DNA of 64,000 nucleotides from Nitrobacteraceae bacterium AZCC 1564 (GCA_036924835.1 JBAGRR010000001.1:1054001-1118000), one strand, 5' to 3'. Counted from the stretch's first letter, positions 9,672 through 19,172 are shown. Notes: generated from the letters alone by a model not told the origin. Translations and numbers: made by a program.

Positions 9672-10439
9672 TCACGTCTGCGCCAAAGGTGTTAAATTAC
9701 CGCTCTCGTCCTTCAGAGCGACGCCAGAGAGTTTTCGCCCCAGCCCTTCCCGAACCAGCCATCCGATCTTGAACGCGGCCTCGTCGTAGCTCAGTCCCGC
9801 TCCGTGGATGTTTGAGACGCAGTTACGGTCTGCATCGGTCAAACCCGGCCTTGGCGCATAGGTAACATAGCATCCAAGGCTATCAGGAGCGGAGAGACCT
9901 GGCCGCTCGCCGATCAGCACCACGATCATCTGCGCATTCAGAAGCTGTCCCACCTCGTCGCCGAGCGCGACGCGCGCGCCAGACGCCACGACGACCGGGC
10001 TCAGCGTCATTCTCAGCCCCACAAATCTGGTCGCAAGCCGGCGAACGACCTCAAGCCCGTGCAGATGGACGGCTGCGGACGACAACCCATCGCCGATCAT
10101 AATCGCCAGGTCGCACGGGGTATGGTTCAAAGCGGAAAGACTATCCCTGGACTGGGTATCAAGTTTTCGCCCCAGATCGGGGCGCCGCAGATAAGTCTTG
10201 CGATCAACCGCTTCGCTCCTCACGGCGATGGGCCGCAATTCAAGTGCTGTGAGGCCGTCAACCATCGCACCGGCATCAAACGGTGTGTGAACTGCATCTC
10301 GCGCCTTAGCATGGTCGAGTGTGAAATCGAGCAAGGCCTCTGTCGGCATGCTTGCGCCACTGCGGCCAAGCGCGACCCGTGCCGGCGTGAGACGCCGCAG
10401 ATCGCCGGCTGAGACGATCGAGGGCGGCAATTTGGTCAT
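9672..10439 (-). CDS. eutC: ethanolamine ammonia-lyase, small subunit
   Basis: EutC is the small subunit of the adenosylcobalamin-dependent lyase that splits ethanolamine into acetaldehyde and ammonia; it helps bind the cofactor. The 255-residue protein has the family N-terminal segment [13 protein letters not shown] and the later segments [10 protein letters not shown] and VLIGERPGL. It follows the radical SAM gene hpnP with a 6-base gap. The large-subunit gene eutB is on the other side of hpnP, so the two subunit genes are split by a foreign gene in one leftward cluster. No microcompartment shell genes are present, which suggests simple nitrogen scavenging. Confidence 0.93.
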   Translation of the reverse strand: MTKLPPSIVSAGDLRRLTPARVALGRSGASMPTEALLDFTLDHAKARDAVHTPFDAGAMVDGLTALELRPIAVRSEAVDRKTYLRRPDLGRKLDTQSRDSLSALNHTPCDLAIMIGDGLSSAAVHLHGLEVVRRLATRFVGLRMTLSPVVVASGARVALGDEVGQLLNAQMIVVLIGERPGLSAPDSLGCYVTYAPRPGLTDADRNCVSNIHGAGLSYDEAAFKIGWLVREGLGRKLSGVALKDESGNLTPLAQT

Positions 10440-10445
10440 GACGCG

Positions 10446-12035
10446 CTATTCCGCTGCGACCGGCATGTCTTCGCGCAATTTAGTCGAGTAATATGATGCA
10501 TTCTGATGTCCACCCGAAGCATCCCGGGCAAACAATATCAGGTGATGCGCAACCAGACCAACGCTGATGACGCGTTCGATATCGCCGACCTTGAGACGCG
10601 GCCACGCGAACTTCCAGAATTCCCTGCGGTAGTCGCTTTTCACGCCCACGCGCCAGAGGATCTTCGCCAGCATTGTCAGGCCGCGCTTGACATTCGGCCA
10701 TGCCACACGCTGGGGCGTATTCGGGGGCTGCAGGCGGTTAGGATAGGTCTGACGCACCTGATGCTCGAAACGCGCAAACAGCTTCTCAGGCGTGTAGGCA
10801 CGCCCCATGCATTCACGCCATGTGGAGACGACATGATCGTACGGCAGGAAGAAGTCGACATTGGAGTCGCGGTCGGTGTCTTCCAGCAGACGGCCTTCAC
10901 GCTTGAGCCGATCCCATAAGGGTGTGCGCGGCAAAGCCTGCAGCAGATTGATCGTCAGCAAGGGAATTTGCGACTGATCGATGAATTCTAGAATGCCCTC
11001 GCCCGCGTCCAGCTTATCGGTATCCAAGCCGAGAATAATGCCCGAGACGACCTCCATGCCGTAGCCGTTCAGGGTCTGCACGCCCTCGATGATCGGCACC
11101 ATCATGTTGTGCTGCTTCGACATCGCTTTCAACGCATCAGGGTCCGGCGTTTCGATGCCGCAGAACACGGTCGTGAAGTAGGCATCGCGCATCAGCGCCA
11201 AAATTTCCGGTCGTTTCGCAATGTTGAGCGTTGCCTCGCAGGCAAACTGGACCGCGAAGCCATTGCGCTTCTGCCATTCGATCAGGTGCGGCAATAGATC
11301 ATGAGCTGCCTTGCGGTTACCAATAAAATTGTCATCCACGAAGTAGACCGCGCCTAAAAGGCCGCACTCCAGCATCTTGTCGAGTTCTGCGGTCACCTGC
11401 TCTGGCGATTTTAGGCGCGGATTCCGGCCGTAAAGCGCGGGAATATCGCAGAATTCACATTGGTACGGACATCCGCTTGAGAATTGGATGCTGCCGATGA
11501 AATAGCGGTTGAGCGGGACGAGTTCGTAGGCGGGAATCGGGAATTCCGACATGTCACGACGTTCTTTTGTCGTCAGAACGATCTGCTTGTCCGGCCGCGA
11601 CGAATCGCGCCCGATCAGCCGAAACAGTTCATAGGTGGCATCGCCAAGCTCACCGACATGCAGATAGTCGAAATCGGGGTAGTACTCCGGGCTTGCGCTG
11701 ACAGATGGGCCGCCGAGGGCGACAGCGAGATCGTGTTCGTGCGCGCGGCGGCAGATGTCGTTGATCTGGCGGCGCTGGATATGCATGCCGCTCACAAACA
11801 CCGCGTCCGCCCACATGAAATCACTGTCGGTCGCGGCCTCTATATTCTCATCGATAAAACGGACTTCCCAACCTGCAGGAAGCGAGGCCGCAATCAGCAA
11901 AAGTCCCTGCGGCGGCATGAAAGCCCGAACGCCGTCCGTCAGCGGATAAGCGTACTCAAACGTTCCAAACGAGGGCGAATACCGGGGGAAAACGCAAAGA
12001 ATCCGACGGATGGCAGGATTTACGGTATCTCTCAT
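10446..12035 (-). CDS. hpnP: B12-binding radical SAM protein, probable hopanoid C-2 methylase
   Basis: HpnP adds a methyl group at C-2 of hopanoids. The 529-residue protein begins CVFPRYSPSFGTFEYAYP and continues with PPQGLLLIAASLP, which I recognise from the HpnP group. An N-terminal cobalamin-binding (Rossmann) domain is followed by a radical SAM domain with SGCPYQCEFCD (CxxxCxxC). Family knowledge: in Bradyrhizobium hpnP lies close to the main hpn operon, as here. It sits between eutB (94-base gap) and eutC (6-base gap). A related cobalamin radical SAM enzyme with another substrate cannot be excluded without a phylogeny. Lipid analysis for 2-methylhopanoids would settle it. Confidence 0.8.
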   Translation of the reverse strand: MRDTVNPAIRRILCVFPRYSPSFGTFEYAYPLTDGVRAFMPPQGLLLIAASLPAGWEVRFIDENIEAATDSDFMWADAVFVSGMHIQRRQINDICRRAHEHDLAVALGGPSVSASPEYYPDFDYLHVGELGDATYELFRLIGRDSSRPDKQIVLTTKERRDMSEFPIPAYELVPLNRYFIGSIQFSSGCPYQCEFCDIPALYGRNPRLKSPEQVTAELDKMLECGLLGAVYFVDDNFIGNRKAAHDLLPHLIEWQKRNGFAVQFACEATLNIAKRPEILALMRDAYFTTVFCGIETPDPDALKAMSKQHNMMVPIIEGVQTLNGYGMEVVSGIILGLDTDKLDAGEGILEFIDQSQIPLLTINLLQALPRTPLWDRLKREGRLLEDTDRDSNVDFFLPYDHVVSTWRECMGRAYTPEKLFARFEHQVRQTYPNRLQPPNTPQRVAWPNVKRGLTMLAKILWRVGVKSDYRREFWKFAWPRLKVGDIERVISVGLVAHHLILFARDASGGHQNASYYSTKLREDMPVAAE

Positions 12036-12129
12036 CAGGCCCCCTGCTCTGAAGATATGCAGTTGCGCATAGAACGAGCCACAAATTCGGTCAGATTAGG
12101 GCACGAACGCGACAGCCTGAACTCACCCA

Positions 12130-13536
12130 TCAGCGCGCGGGAAGCACGCCACGCACCAACTCCGAGGCAAACTCGGGCAATCGCTTTTCGTTCCCCTCTA
12201 GACGGAAGTCCGCGCCAGCAAGGCCCACACGCTGCAGCCAGTCATCAAATTCAGGAGCCCGCTTGAGGCCAAACACCTCCCGAACGTAGAGCGCGTCGTG
12301 AAACGATGTCGACTGGTAGTTCAGCATGACATCGTCGGCGCCCGGTACCCCCATGATGAAGGACACGCGCGCTGCAGCCAGCAGCGTCAATAGGTTATCC
12401 ATGTCGTCTTGATCGGCTTCGGCATGGTTGGTGTAGCAAACGTCGACCCCTAACGGCAGGCCAAGCAGCTTGCCGCAGAAATGATCCTCCAGCCCCGCCC
12501 GTATGATCTCCTTGCCATCGTAGAGATATTCGGGACCGATGAATCCCACCACGCTGTTCACCAGTAGCGGGTCGAACGCACGCGCGACTGCGTAGGCTCT
12601 TGCTTCGAGCGTTTGCTGGTCGATCCCGTGATGCGCGTTGGCCGAAAGCGCCGAGCCCTGCCCGGTTTCGAAATACATCACGTTGCGGCCGATCGTTCCG
12701 CGGTGCAGCGATAGCGCCGCCTGATGCGCTTCCCTCAGGATCGAGAGATCGACACCAAAGCTCCGGTTGGCCGCCTCTGTCCCCGCAATCGACTGGAATA
12801 CCAAGTCGACCGGCAATCCCTTAGCCATCAAATCGAGCGTCGTCGTCACATGGGTCAGCACGCAGCTCTGAGTCGGGATTTGCAGACGGGCAATAATGCT
12901 GTCGAGCAGATGCAACAGATCGCCAATCACCGCGGGATCGTCGCTCGCTGGGTTGATGCCGATACAGGCGTCACCCGCGCCAAGCAGAAGGCCGTCGAGA
13001 ATCGAAGCCGTAATTCCCTTCGCGTCGTCGAAGGGATGATTGGGCTGCAGCCGCACGCTCATCCGGCCACGCAAGCCGATGGTGTCACGAAACCGCGTGA
13101 CGACCTCACATTTCCGCGCGACCAAAATGAGATCCTGATTGCGCATCAGTTTCGAGACGGCTGCCACCATCTCCGGCGTGAGACCTCGTGCCAGCGTTTG
13201 TAGGACAGAAGGCGTTGCTGCATCGGACAGCAACCAGTCGCGAAATGCGCCGACTGTGAGGGACGACACCGCAGCAAAGGCAGTCTTGTCATGGGTATCC
13301 ATGATAAGCCGCGTAACCTCGTCGTCCTCGTAAGGCACGACAGCTTCCAGCAGGAATTGCTGCAGCGGGACATCCGCAAGCGTCATCCGTGCCGCGACCA
13401 TCTCTTCAGCGCTTTCCGCGGCAGTGCCGGCAAGACGATCGCCCGAGCGCGGTGGCGATGCCTTGGCGAGCAGGTCACCCAGGCTTTGAAACACGAACAA
13501 GCGTGATCCGATTTGATGACGGTAGATCATTGCCAC
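12130..13536 (-). CDS. eutB: ethanolamine ammonia-lyase, large subunit
   Basis: EutB holds the TIM-barrel active site for ethanolamine and, with EutC, adenosylcobalamin. At 468 residues it has the usual family length. Typical segments include EMVAARMTLADVPL, a VVGFIGPEYLYDGKEII stretch and the CYTNHAEADQDDMDN region near the substrate pocket. It is the first gene of the leftward eutB-hpnP-eutC cluster. It is divergent from the CurA-like gene starting at 13661, and the 124 bases between them should contain both promoters. Confidence 0.95.
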   Translation of the reverse strand: MAMIYRHQIGSRLFVFQSLGDLLAKASPPRSGDRLAGTAAESAEEMVAARMTLADVPLQQFLLEAVVPYEDDEVTRLIMDTHDKTAFAAVSSLTVGAFRDWLLSDAATPSVLQTLARGLTPEMVAAVSKLMRNQDLILVARKCEVVTRFRDTIGLRGRMSVRLQPNHPFDDAKGITASILDGLLLGAGDACIGINPASDDPAVIGDLLHLLDSIIARLQIPTQSCVLTHVTTTLDLMAKGLPVDLVFQSIAGTEAANRSFGVDLSILREAHQAALSLHRGTIGRNVMYFETGQGSALSANAHHGIDQQTLEARAYAVARAFDPLLVNSVVGFIGPEYLYDGKEIIRAGLEDHFCGKLLGLPLGVDVCYTNHAEADQDDMDNLLTLLAAARVSFIMGVPGADDVMLNYQSTSFHDALYVREVFGLKRAPEFDDWLQRVGLAGADFRLEGNEKRLPEFASELVRGVLPAR

Positions 13537-13660
13537 TCCAATCAGTCTGCCGGGTCGAGCTTATCGATAATCTATCGCGCCCTGTAGCAAAAACGGGATT
13601 TCCAGTTGAGGCTAAAACGCTGCTATTGTGAGCAATGACAAAGTACTTTCGGGGAGCGCC

Positions 13661-14662
13661 ATGGCACAAGCGATCAACCGCCAAATCCTGCTGGTCGAAA
13701 AACCGACCGGGAAACTCGGCCTGCAGCATTTCAAGATGTCGGAATCCGCCGTTCCGGAACCGAAGGACGGCGAAGTCCAGCTACGCGTCCTTTACATCTC
13801 GCTCGATGCGGCCAACCGCGCGTGGATGCAAGGCGCAACCTATCGCTCGGCTGTGGAAGCCAATTCGGTGATGGCGGGAGGCGGGCTTGCCGAAGTCATC
13901 GTTTCCAATGCTCCCGGCTTCGCGCCCGGTGACCTCGTCTTCGGCGACACAGGATGGCAGGACTTCGCCGCCGTTCCGGCAAAACATCTCGTAAAAGTGC
14001 CGCGCATGGAGCCGCTGACGCATCTTCTCAGCGTGTTCGGCATTGCTGGCCTCACCGCCTATTTTGGATTGCTCAACGTCGGCAAACCAAAGCCAGGTGA
14101 GACAGTCGTCGTGTCTGCTGCCGCCGGATCCGTCGGCTCGATTGTTGGTCAGATCGCCAAGATCAAGGGATGCCACGTGATCGGGGTTGCCGGTGGCAAG
14201 GACAAATGCAACTGGCTGACGTCCGAACTCGGTTTCGATGCCGCTGTCGACTATAAAGCCGAAGCTGTCTTCAAGGCGCTGAAGTCCGCAGCACCTAACG
14301 GCATTGATGTCTACTTCGACAATGTCGGCGGCGATATTCTCGAAGCCTGTCTGCCGCAAATGAATTTGCGCGGCCGCATCGTCTGCTGTGGCGCGATCTC
14401 ACAATATGACGACGTTCCGTCCGCGACTGGACCGCGTGGCATCCCGGGCTTGATTGTCGTCAAGCGCCTGACCATGCAAGGCTTCATCGTCACTGACTTC
14501 TACGATCAGCGCGATCAGGCACTGGCCGACCTGCAGTCCTGGGTGAAAGCCGGCCAGCTTAAGGTGCAGGAGGATGTCATCAACGGCCTCGAAAGCACAC
14601 CGCAGGCGCTGATCGGACTCCTAGCCGGAGAAAATCGCGGCAAACGCATGGTCAGAGTTTAG
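13661..14662 (+). CDS. NADP-dependent oxidoreductase, CurA/leukotriene B4 dehydrogenase type
   Basis: This is a zinc-independent medium-chain reductase of 333 residues that probably reduces alpha,beta-unsaturated carbonyl compounds with NADPH. It starts MAQAINRQILL, has the N-terminal GroES-like domain (YISLDAANRAWM) and a Rossmann domain with VVVSAAAGSVGSIVGQ around residue 150. The ATG at 13661 follows GGGGAG at 13651; the frame is open from 13628, but the extra eleven residues have no family support. No zinc-ligand cysteines are seen. It is divergent from eutB, with no evident functional link. The physiological substrate is unknown. Confidence 0.85.
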   Translation: MAQAINRQILLVEKPTGKLGLQHFKMSESAVPEPKDGEVQLRVLYISLDAANRAWMQGATYRSAVEANSVMAGGGLAEVIVSNAPGFAPGDLVFGDTGWQDFAAVPAKHLVKVPRMEPLTHLLSVFGIAGLTAYFGLLNVGKPKPGETVVVSAAAGSVGSIVGQIAKIKGCHVIGVAGGKDKCNWLTSELGFDAAVDYKAEAVFKALKSAAPNGIDVYFDNVGGDILEACLPQMNLRGRIVCCGAISQYDDVPSATGPRGIPGLIVVKRLTMQGFIVTDFYDQRDQALADLQSWVKAGQLKVQEDVINGLESTPQALIGLLAGENRGKRMVRV

Positions 14663-14688
14663 GCAGAGCGGAAAGGGTCCGACTTCCA

Positions 14689-14717
14689 GGCTCTTCTGGG
14701 CTTGAGCCGGGCGTTTT
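14689..14717 (+). terminator. possible weak intrinsic terminator
   Basis: A GGCTC/GAGCC stem (14689-14693 with 14704-14708) is followed by a G/C pair and a short T run, just after the CurA-like gene. The stem is short, so this is tentative. Confidence 0.35.
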
Positions 14718-14797
14718 TATCTTTTGTCACGTGGCCATTTTCGCCTACACAGAGCCTAGCTCGCCTCTACCAACTTCCCAAAAGACGGACACGACAC

Positions 14798-16387
14798 ATG
14801 CTGAATACGCTCCGCTCCCGCCGCGGCATGGTGACTTCGCCCCATCATCTCGCCAGCGAAGCTGGGCTGCGCGTATTGCGCGAGGGTGGCAACGCAATCG
14901 AGGCGACGCTTGCCATGGCAGCAAGCCTGCCCGTCGTCTATCCGCACATGAACTCGATCGGCGGCGATGGCTTCTGGCTGATTTCGGCCAACGGCAAAGC
15001 TCCCATCGCTGTCGACGGCTGCGGTGCGGCCGCCCAAGCTACGACGAAAGACTTCTATCGCGCCAAGGGCCTGTCCGCGATTCCATCGCGCGGCCCGCTT
15101 GCCGCCAACACGGTAGCAGGCACGCTTTCGGGCTGGGCGGAGGCTTTTGCGATCAGCCAGGAAATGGGTGGACAGCTCCCCTTCTCTCGCCTCGTTGAAG
15201 ATGCCATCTGGTCGGCGGAAAACGGCTTCGCTGTCACGGCAGGACAGCAGGAACTGACGGAAACCAAATTCGCCGAACTGAAAGACTCGCCGGGCTTCAT
15301 CGACACTTTCCTGCTTGGCGGCAAATTGCCGAAGGAAGGTGAGCTGATGAAGATTCCTGCGCTGGGCACAGCGCTGCGGCGCATCGGCCAACATGGCCCG
15401 ATGGATTTCTATACCGGAGCGCTTGCCAAGGAGATTGCAGCGGACCTAAAGCGCTGCGGCTCGCCGGTGACGCTCGACGATCTCAAGACTCAAAAGGCAC
15501 AACGACGCGAAGCCCTTCATGTCGCCATCAAGGGCGCAACGCTCTACAACTTTCCTGCACCGACGCAAGGTCTCGCCTCGCTGATGATCCTTGCGCTGTT
15601 CGAACGGCTGGGTGTGAAGGAAGCCGAAGGCTTCGACTATCTGCACAACATTGTCGAAGCGACCAAGCAGGCCTTTCTCGTGCGCGACCGCATCATCGGC
15701 GATCCGGCGCATATGATCGAAAAGGCCGAAGATTATCTGAAATCAGACAAGCTCGATGAACTCGCTGCGAAGATCGATCGCAAGCGCGCCCTACCCTGGC
15801 CGGTGCCAGTGAATCCCGGCGATACCGTCTGGCTCGGCGCAATCGACAAGGACGGCATCGCCGTCAGCTTCATCCAGAGCATCTACTTCGAATTCGGCTC
15901 AGGGTGTGTGTTGGAGAATTCCGGGATCGTTTGGCAGAACCGCGGTTCGAGTTTCGTGCTCGATGGCAACGGCCCGCGCGCCCTGCTGCCCGGCAAGAAG
16001 CCATTCCATACCCTCAACCCCGCGATGGCGCTCTTCGATGACGGACGCCGCATGGTCTATGGCAACATGGGCGGCGAAGGTCAGCCGCAAAGCCAATCCG
16101 CTGTCTTCAGCCGTTACGCGATGTACGGCCAAGGCCTGCAGGCTGCGGTGACGGCTCCACGCTGGCTACTCGGAAAGACCTGGGGTGATGCCACGGTCAC
16201 CCTCAAGCTCGAAGGCCGCTTCGACCCTAAGGTCGTACAGTCCATGCGCGACGCGGGACACGATATCGAAATGTTGCCGGACTTCACATCGACCATGGGT
16301 CATGCCGGTGCGGTCGTCATGCATCCAAACGGTGTCTTCGAGGGCGCGACCGACCCGCGGAGCGACGGCGCCGCGATAGGCTTTTGA
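14798..16387 (+). CDS. gamma-glutamyltransferase-family N-terminal nucleophile hydrolase
   Basis: The protein has 529 residues from the ATG at 14798. The frame is open from 14702, but family similarity begins with RSRRGMVTSPHHLAS. GGT-family enzymes self-cleave before a threonine that becomes the nucleophile. Here the likely site is Thr343 in NPGDTVWLGAIDKDG, followed by FGSGCVLENSGI and GNMGGEGQPQ, typical of the small subunit. Classical GGTs have an export signal, but none is visible, so it may act in the cytoplasm on another gamma-glutamyl or oxamate-like amide. Its TGA is immediately followed by the stop codon of the convergent aldolase gene. Confidence 0.85.
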   Translation: MLNTLRSRRGMVTSPHHLASEAGLRVLREGGNAIEATLAMAASLPVVYPHMNSIGGDGFWLISANGKAPIAVDGCGAAAQATTKDFYRAKGLSAIPSRGPLAANTVAGTLSGWAEAFAISQEMGGQLPFSRLVEDAIWSAENGFAVTAGQQELTETKFAELKDSPGFIDTFLLGGKLPKEGELMKIPALGTALRRIGQHGPMDFYTGALAKEIAADLKRCGSPVTLDDLKTQKAQRREALHVAIKGATLYNFPAPTQGLASLMILALFERLGVKEAEGFDYLHNIVEATKQAFLVRDRIIGDPAHMIEKAEDYLKSDKLDELAAKIDRKRALPWPVPVNPGDTVWLGAIDKDGIAVSFIQSIYFEFGSGCVLENSGIVWQNRGSSFVLDGNGPRALLPGKKPFHTLNPAMALFDDGRRMVYGNMGGEGQPQSQSAVFSRYAMYGQGLQAAVTAPRWLLGKTWGDATVTLKLEGRFDPKVVQSMRDAGHDIEMLPDFTSTMGHAGAVVMHPNGVFEGATDPRSDGAAIGF

Positions 16388-17056
16388 TCAGCGTGGGCGG
16401 CGCCGCAACGTCTTCATCATATCGATGCAGCGTGCGGTGATGACTTCCCAGTTCGCATATTTGACGTCCGCGGCAGGGCAAAGCCACGATCCACCGACGG
16501 CGACGACATTCGGCTCAGCCAGCCACGCGGCAGCATTGGCACCTCCGATGCCGCCTGTCGGGCAGAAGCGCGCGTGAGGAAACGGCCCCGCCAGGGCGCG
16601 AAGCATGTCGATGCCGCCGGACTGCTCTGCCGGAAAAAACTTGAGCACGTTGAAGCCATATGCCTGCGCCTGCATCAATTCCGATGCCGTCGCGATGCCA
16701 GGCAAGAAAGGTAGACTGCTGTTAGCGGCGGCATCGAGCAAGGCCGGCGTCGCCCCCGGACTGACCCCGAAGCGCGCACCGAGCGCCTCCGCGCGTTTGA
16801 GATCGTCAGCTGTCGTAATCGTTCCGATGCCAACAACGGCATCCGGCACCTCGGAAATAATCGCTTTTGCCGCGTCCACGGCCGCATCCGTCCGCAGCGT
16901 GATCTCGAGAGTCTTGACGCCACCCAACACCAAGGCACTTGCGAGCGGGATTGCATCCTCAGCACGCTCAATGGTCAACACCGGAACGACATGCGCCGAC
17001 TTCAGAAGACTAACGAGTTCTTCATCGCGCGTCATGGGGGCGGACTGTACGCTCAT
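16388..17056 (-). CDS. eda: KDPG/KDPGal-type 2-keto-3-deoxy sugar phosphate aldolase
   Basis: This 222-residue class I aldolase splits a 2-keto-3-deoxy-6-phospho sugar acid into pyruvate and glyceraldehyde 3-phosphate. It shows the catalytic pattern of the family: E51 and R55 in LEITLRT, the Schiff-base lysine K139 in LKFFPAE, and a phosphate-binding PTGGIG loop. It overlaps the upstream kinase gene by four bases (ATGA), so kinase and aldolase are made together and form the lower part of an Entner-Doudoroff-like route. Whether the substrate is the gluconate or galactonate derivative cannot be read from the sequence. Confidence 0.9.
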   Translation of the reverse strand: MSVQSAPMTRDEELVSLLKSAHVVPVLTIERAEDAIPLASALVLGGVKTLEITLRTDAAVDAAKAIISEVPDAVVGIGTITTADDLKRAEALGARFGVSPGATPALLDAAANSSLPFLPGIATASELMQAQAYGFNVLKFFPAEQSGGIDMLRALAGPFPHARFCPTGGIGGANAAAWLAEPNVVAVGGSWLCPAADVKYANWEVITARCIDMMKTLRRRPR

Positions 17057-17967
17057 GCCTTGGTGCTCCCTTGCGGCATTTCGGTTCGAGGCATGATGGC
17101 CCCGCGATGCGCAACAACTGCTCCCGCGAGACGGTGCCCCGCCTCAGCTGCCTCCGTGGGCGACAATCCCTTCAATCGGGCCGCAAGATAGGCGGCAGAA
17201 AAACTGTCTCCCGCCGCCGTGGTATCGACAACTCTTGCGACTGGGTCCGCCTTCACGGTTCGATCCCTGCCGCCGGACCTGACAACGCAGGCCGGCTCCG
17301 GGAGTTTCAGGATCGCCTCGTCCGCCACTACGCGATTGAGCAACTCGGCATGCGGGCGCTCGCCATAAAGTGGCATGAGGTCCTCGGACGAAGCCAGCAC
17401 AATATCCGAAATATCGAGCATCGCTTGATAAGCGTGCCTTGCGACATCAACCACCGGCCAGCCTCGCGCCCGGAAATTGGTATCGAATGCAATGCGGCTG
17501 CCGTTCTCGCGGGCCTTCTTCAGTGCGGTAATGAGGCGATCTCGCCCCTCCTCGCTAAAGAGCGACAGCGTAATCCCTGACAGATAGATCAGGCCGTAGC
17601 CTTGCAGCGCGCCGAGAAGCGCATCCGATTCCGGTTGATCGAACATGGCGCGGGCGGCGGCGCTGTCGCGCCAGTAATAAAACGACCGCTCACCCACAGC
17701 ATTGGTGCGGATCGCATAAAGCCCCGGCATCTTGCCCGGGATACGCAGCACGCGGCCCGTACCTACCCCTTCGCCCTGCCACGCCGCGATCAGCTCATCA
17801 CTGAACGGATCGTCTCCCAGCGCGGTGATGTAATCCACGCGCACACCAAGCCGCGCAAGGTAGACCGCTGTGTTGAGCGTGTCCCCGCCGAAGCCCCGTA
17901 TCAGTTGATTACCGTCACCCTGCGTGAGCTCGATCATGCATTCGCCGATGCAGGCGACCTCAGTCAT
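17053..17967 (-). CDS. kdgK: 2-keto-3-deoxygluconate kinase, PfkB family
   Basis: KdgK phosphorylates 2-keto-3-deoxygluconate (KDG) with ATP, giving the substrate of the overlapping aldolase gene. The 304-residue protein has the PfkB N-terminal sugar-binding region (GGDTLNTAVYLARLG) and the C-terminal ATP/anion-hole signature DTTAAGDSFSAAYL with the catalytic aspartate. It lies 17 bases downstream of the DenD-like gene in the same direction. Together they suggest an operon that takes dehydratase products (from the IlvD/Edd enzymes further along) into central metabolism. Confidence 0.88.
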   Translation of the reverse strand: MTEVACIGECMIELTQGDGNQLIRGFGGDTLNTAVYLARLGVRVDYITALGDDPFSDELIAAWQGEGVGTGRVLRIPGKMPGLYAIRTNAVGERSFYYWRDSAAARAMFDQPESDALLGALQGYGLIYLSGITLSLFSEEGRDRLITALKKARENGSRIAFDTNFRARGWPVVDVARHAYQAMLDISDIVLASSEDLMPLYGERPHAELLNRVVADEAILKLPEPACVVRSGGRDRTVKADPVARVVDTTAAGDSFSAAYLAARLKGLSPTEAAEAGHRLAGAVVAHRGAIMPRTEMPQGSTKA

Positions 17968-17984
17968 CGCTGCACCGGACGTTG

Positions 17985-18968
17985 TTAGTTGACGAACTTT
18001 CCGCCGAGCTCATCCTCAATATGAATGCGGATGATGTCGTCAAACGTCTTTTCCGCTGTGGTGAAACCGAGCTTCAACGCACGATCAGTGGCGAAGTCGC
18101 GCGGCCAGCCCGCGACAATGCCCATGATCGTCTGGTCCGGCTCACGCTTGATGCGCGCCGTCACGTTTGCGCCTGCCACGCGTGTCAACGCAGCAATCTG
18201 TTCGCCAACCGTCGCCGAGAGACCGGGCATGCTAAGCGCACGGCGCGGACCAATGGTGTTGGTGTCCATCGTCGCAGCGTGCAGCAAAAAGCCCACGGCC
18301 GAACGCGGCGATGCGTGCCAGTGGCGCACGTCTTCGGACACTGGAAGAACAGCCTCCTTGCCCGCGAGCGGCTCACGGATGATGTTCGAAAAGAAACCGG
18401 ACGCGGCCTTGTTCGGAACGCCTGGCCGGACGCAAATGGTGGGAAGACGGATGCTGACACCGTCGAGCAAGCCTTTGCGGGTGTAATCCGAAATCAGAAG
18501 TTCGCCGATCGTCTTTTGGGTGCCGTAGCTCGTCAGCGGCGTGTTGAAGAACTCGTCGCCGATCTTCTCGGGGAATGGCGCGCCAAAAACCGCAATCGAC
18601 GACGTGAACACCACCCGCGGCTTATAGTTGCCGCCGATCGCGCGAATGGCATCGATCAGATACCGGGTGCCATCGAGATTAATCCGATAGCCCTTGTCAA
18701 AATCCGCTTCCGCTTCGCCGGAGACAATCGCCGCGAGGTGAAAGATCACATCAGGTTTACTGGCAACTAGCTTCGTTACAGCCGCCTGCTCAGCCACATC
18801 GCATGTCACGATCTCAACCGGGATCGAGGTATCCGGCTTCGCCGGCGGCACGACATCCTGCAGCGTCATGCGTTTGATGTCGGTCTTGCCGAGACGACCA
18901 TCGCGCAACAACCGATCGACCAGTTTGCGACCGACCATGCCGGCAGCACCGAGAACAAGAATATGCAA
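17985..18968 (-). CDS. denD: NAD-dependent epimerase/dehydratase, D-erythronate dehydrogenase-like
   Basis: This is an extended SDR protein of 327 residues. It has the NAD-binding motif LVLGAAGMVGRKL at the N terminus, HLAAIVSGEAE after the fourth strand, and the catalytic SYGTQK (YxxxK). The length and the SSIAVFGAP and LPTICVRPG segments resemble DenD, which oxidises D-erythronate to 2-oxo-tetronate. In this setting it might instead oxidise another sugar acid, so the symbol is provisional. Downstream are kdgK and eda. Upstream is a composite hairpin repeat (18997-19163) that occupies nearly all of the space before the ABC transporter genes. Confidence 0.75.
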   Translation of the reverse strand: MHILVLGAAGMVGRKLVDRLLRDGRLGKTDIKRMTLQDVVPPAKPDTSIPVEIVTCDVAEQAAVTKLVASKPDVIFHLAAIVSGEAEADFDKGYRINLDGTRYLIDAIRAIGGNYKPRVVFTSSIAVFGAPFPEKIGDEFFNTPLTSYGTQKTIGELLISDYTRKGLLDGVSIRLPTICVRPGVPNKAASGFFSNIIREPLAGKEAVLPVSEDVRHWHASPRSAVGFLLHAATMDTNTIGPRRALSMPGLSATVGEQIAALTRVAGANVTARIKREPDQTIMGIVAGWPRDFATDRALKLGFTTAEKTFDDIIRIHIEDELGGKFVN

Positions 18969-18996
18969 AGGCCTCGCCCCTTCTCTGGAGTTTCTT

Positions 18997-19163
18997 CTAG
19001 TGTGGTGGATCTGACGTTCGTATCACTATTAACCACTGGTCCATCATACGAATGTCAGATCCAAAACCGCACTAGCTTTATATTTTGCTAGTGTCCCTTA
19101 GGTTCTGACATTCGTAAACGAGATGACCGGAAGCTCATACGAATGTCAGAACCGGGACACTAG
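18997..19163. repeat. composite bulged-hairpin repeat, two units (A, B)
   Basis: Unit A spans 18997-19075 and unit B 19088-19163, separated by 12 AT-rich bases. Each is a long inverted repeat with CTAG at both tips. Unit A has stem core GATCTGACRTTCGTAT and an extra TTTT-equivalent on its right arm. Unit B has core GGTTCTGACATTCGTA and an extra TTA on its left arm. The bulges thus face each other across the spacer. It fills the gap between the permease gene and denD, both leftward. There is no U-run of the kind an intrinsic terminator would have after the stem. Confidence 0.85.
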
Positions 19164-19172
19164 AAGTTGAGA

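Noticed and set aside
18997-19163. Simple intrinsic terminator
   Set aside because: The stem is far longer than a terminator, has a bulge and paired layout, and no T run follows; orientation relative to genes also varies between copies.
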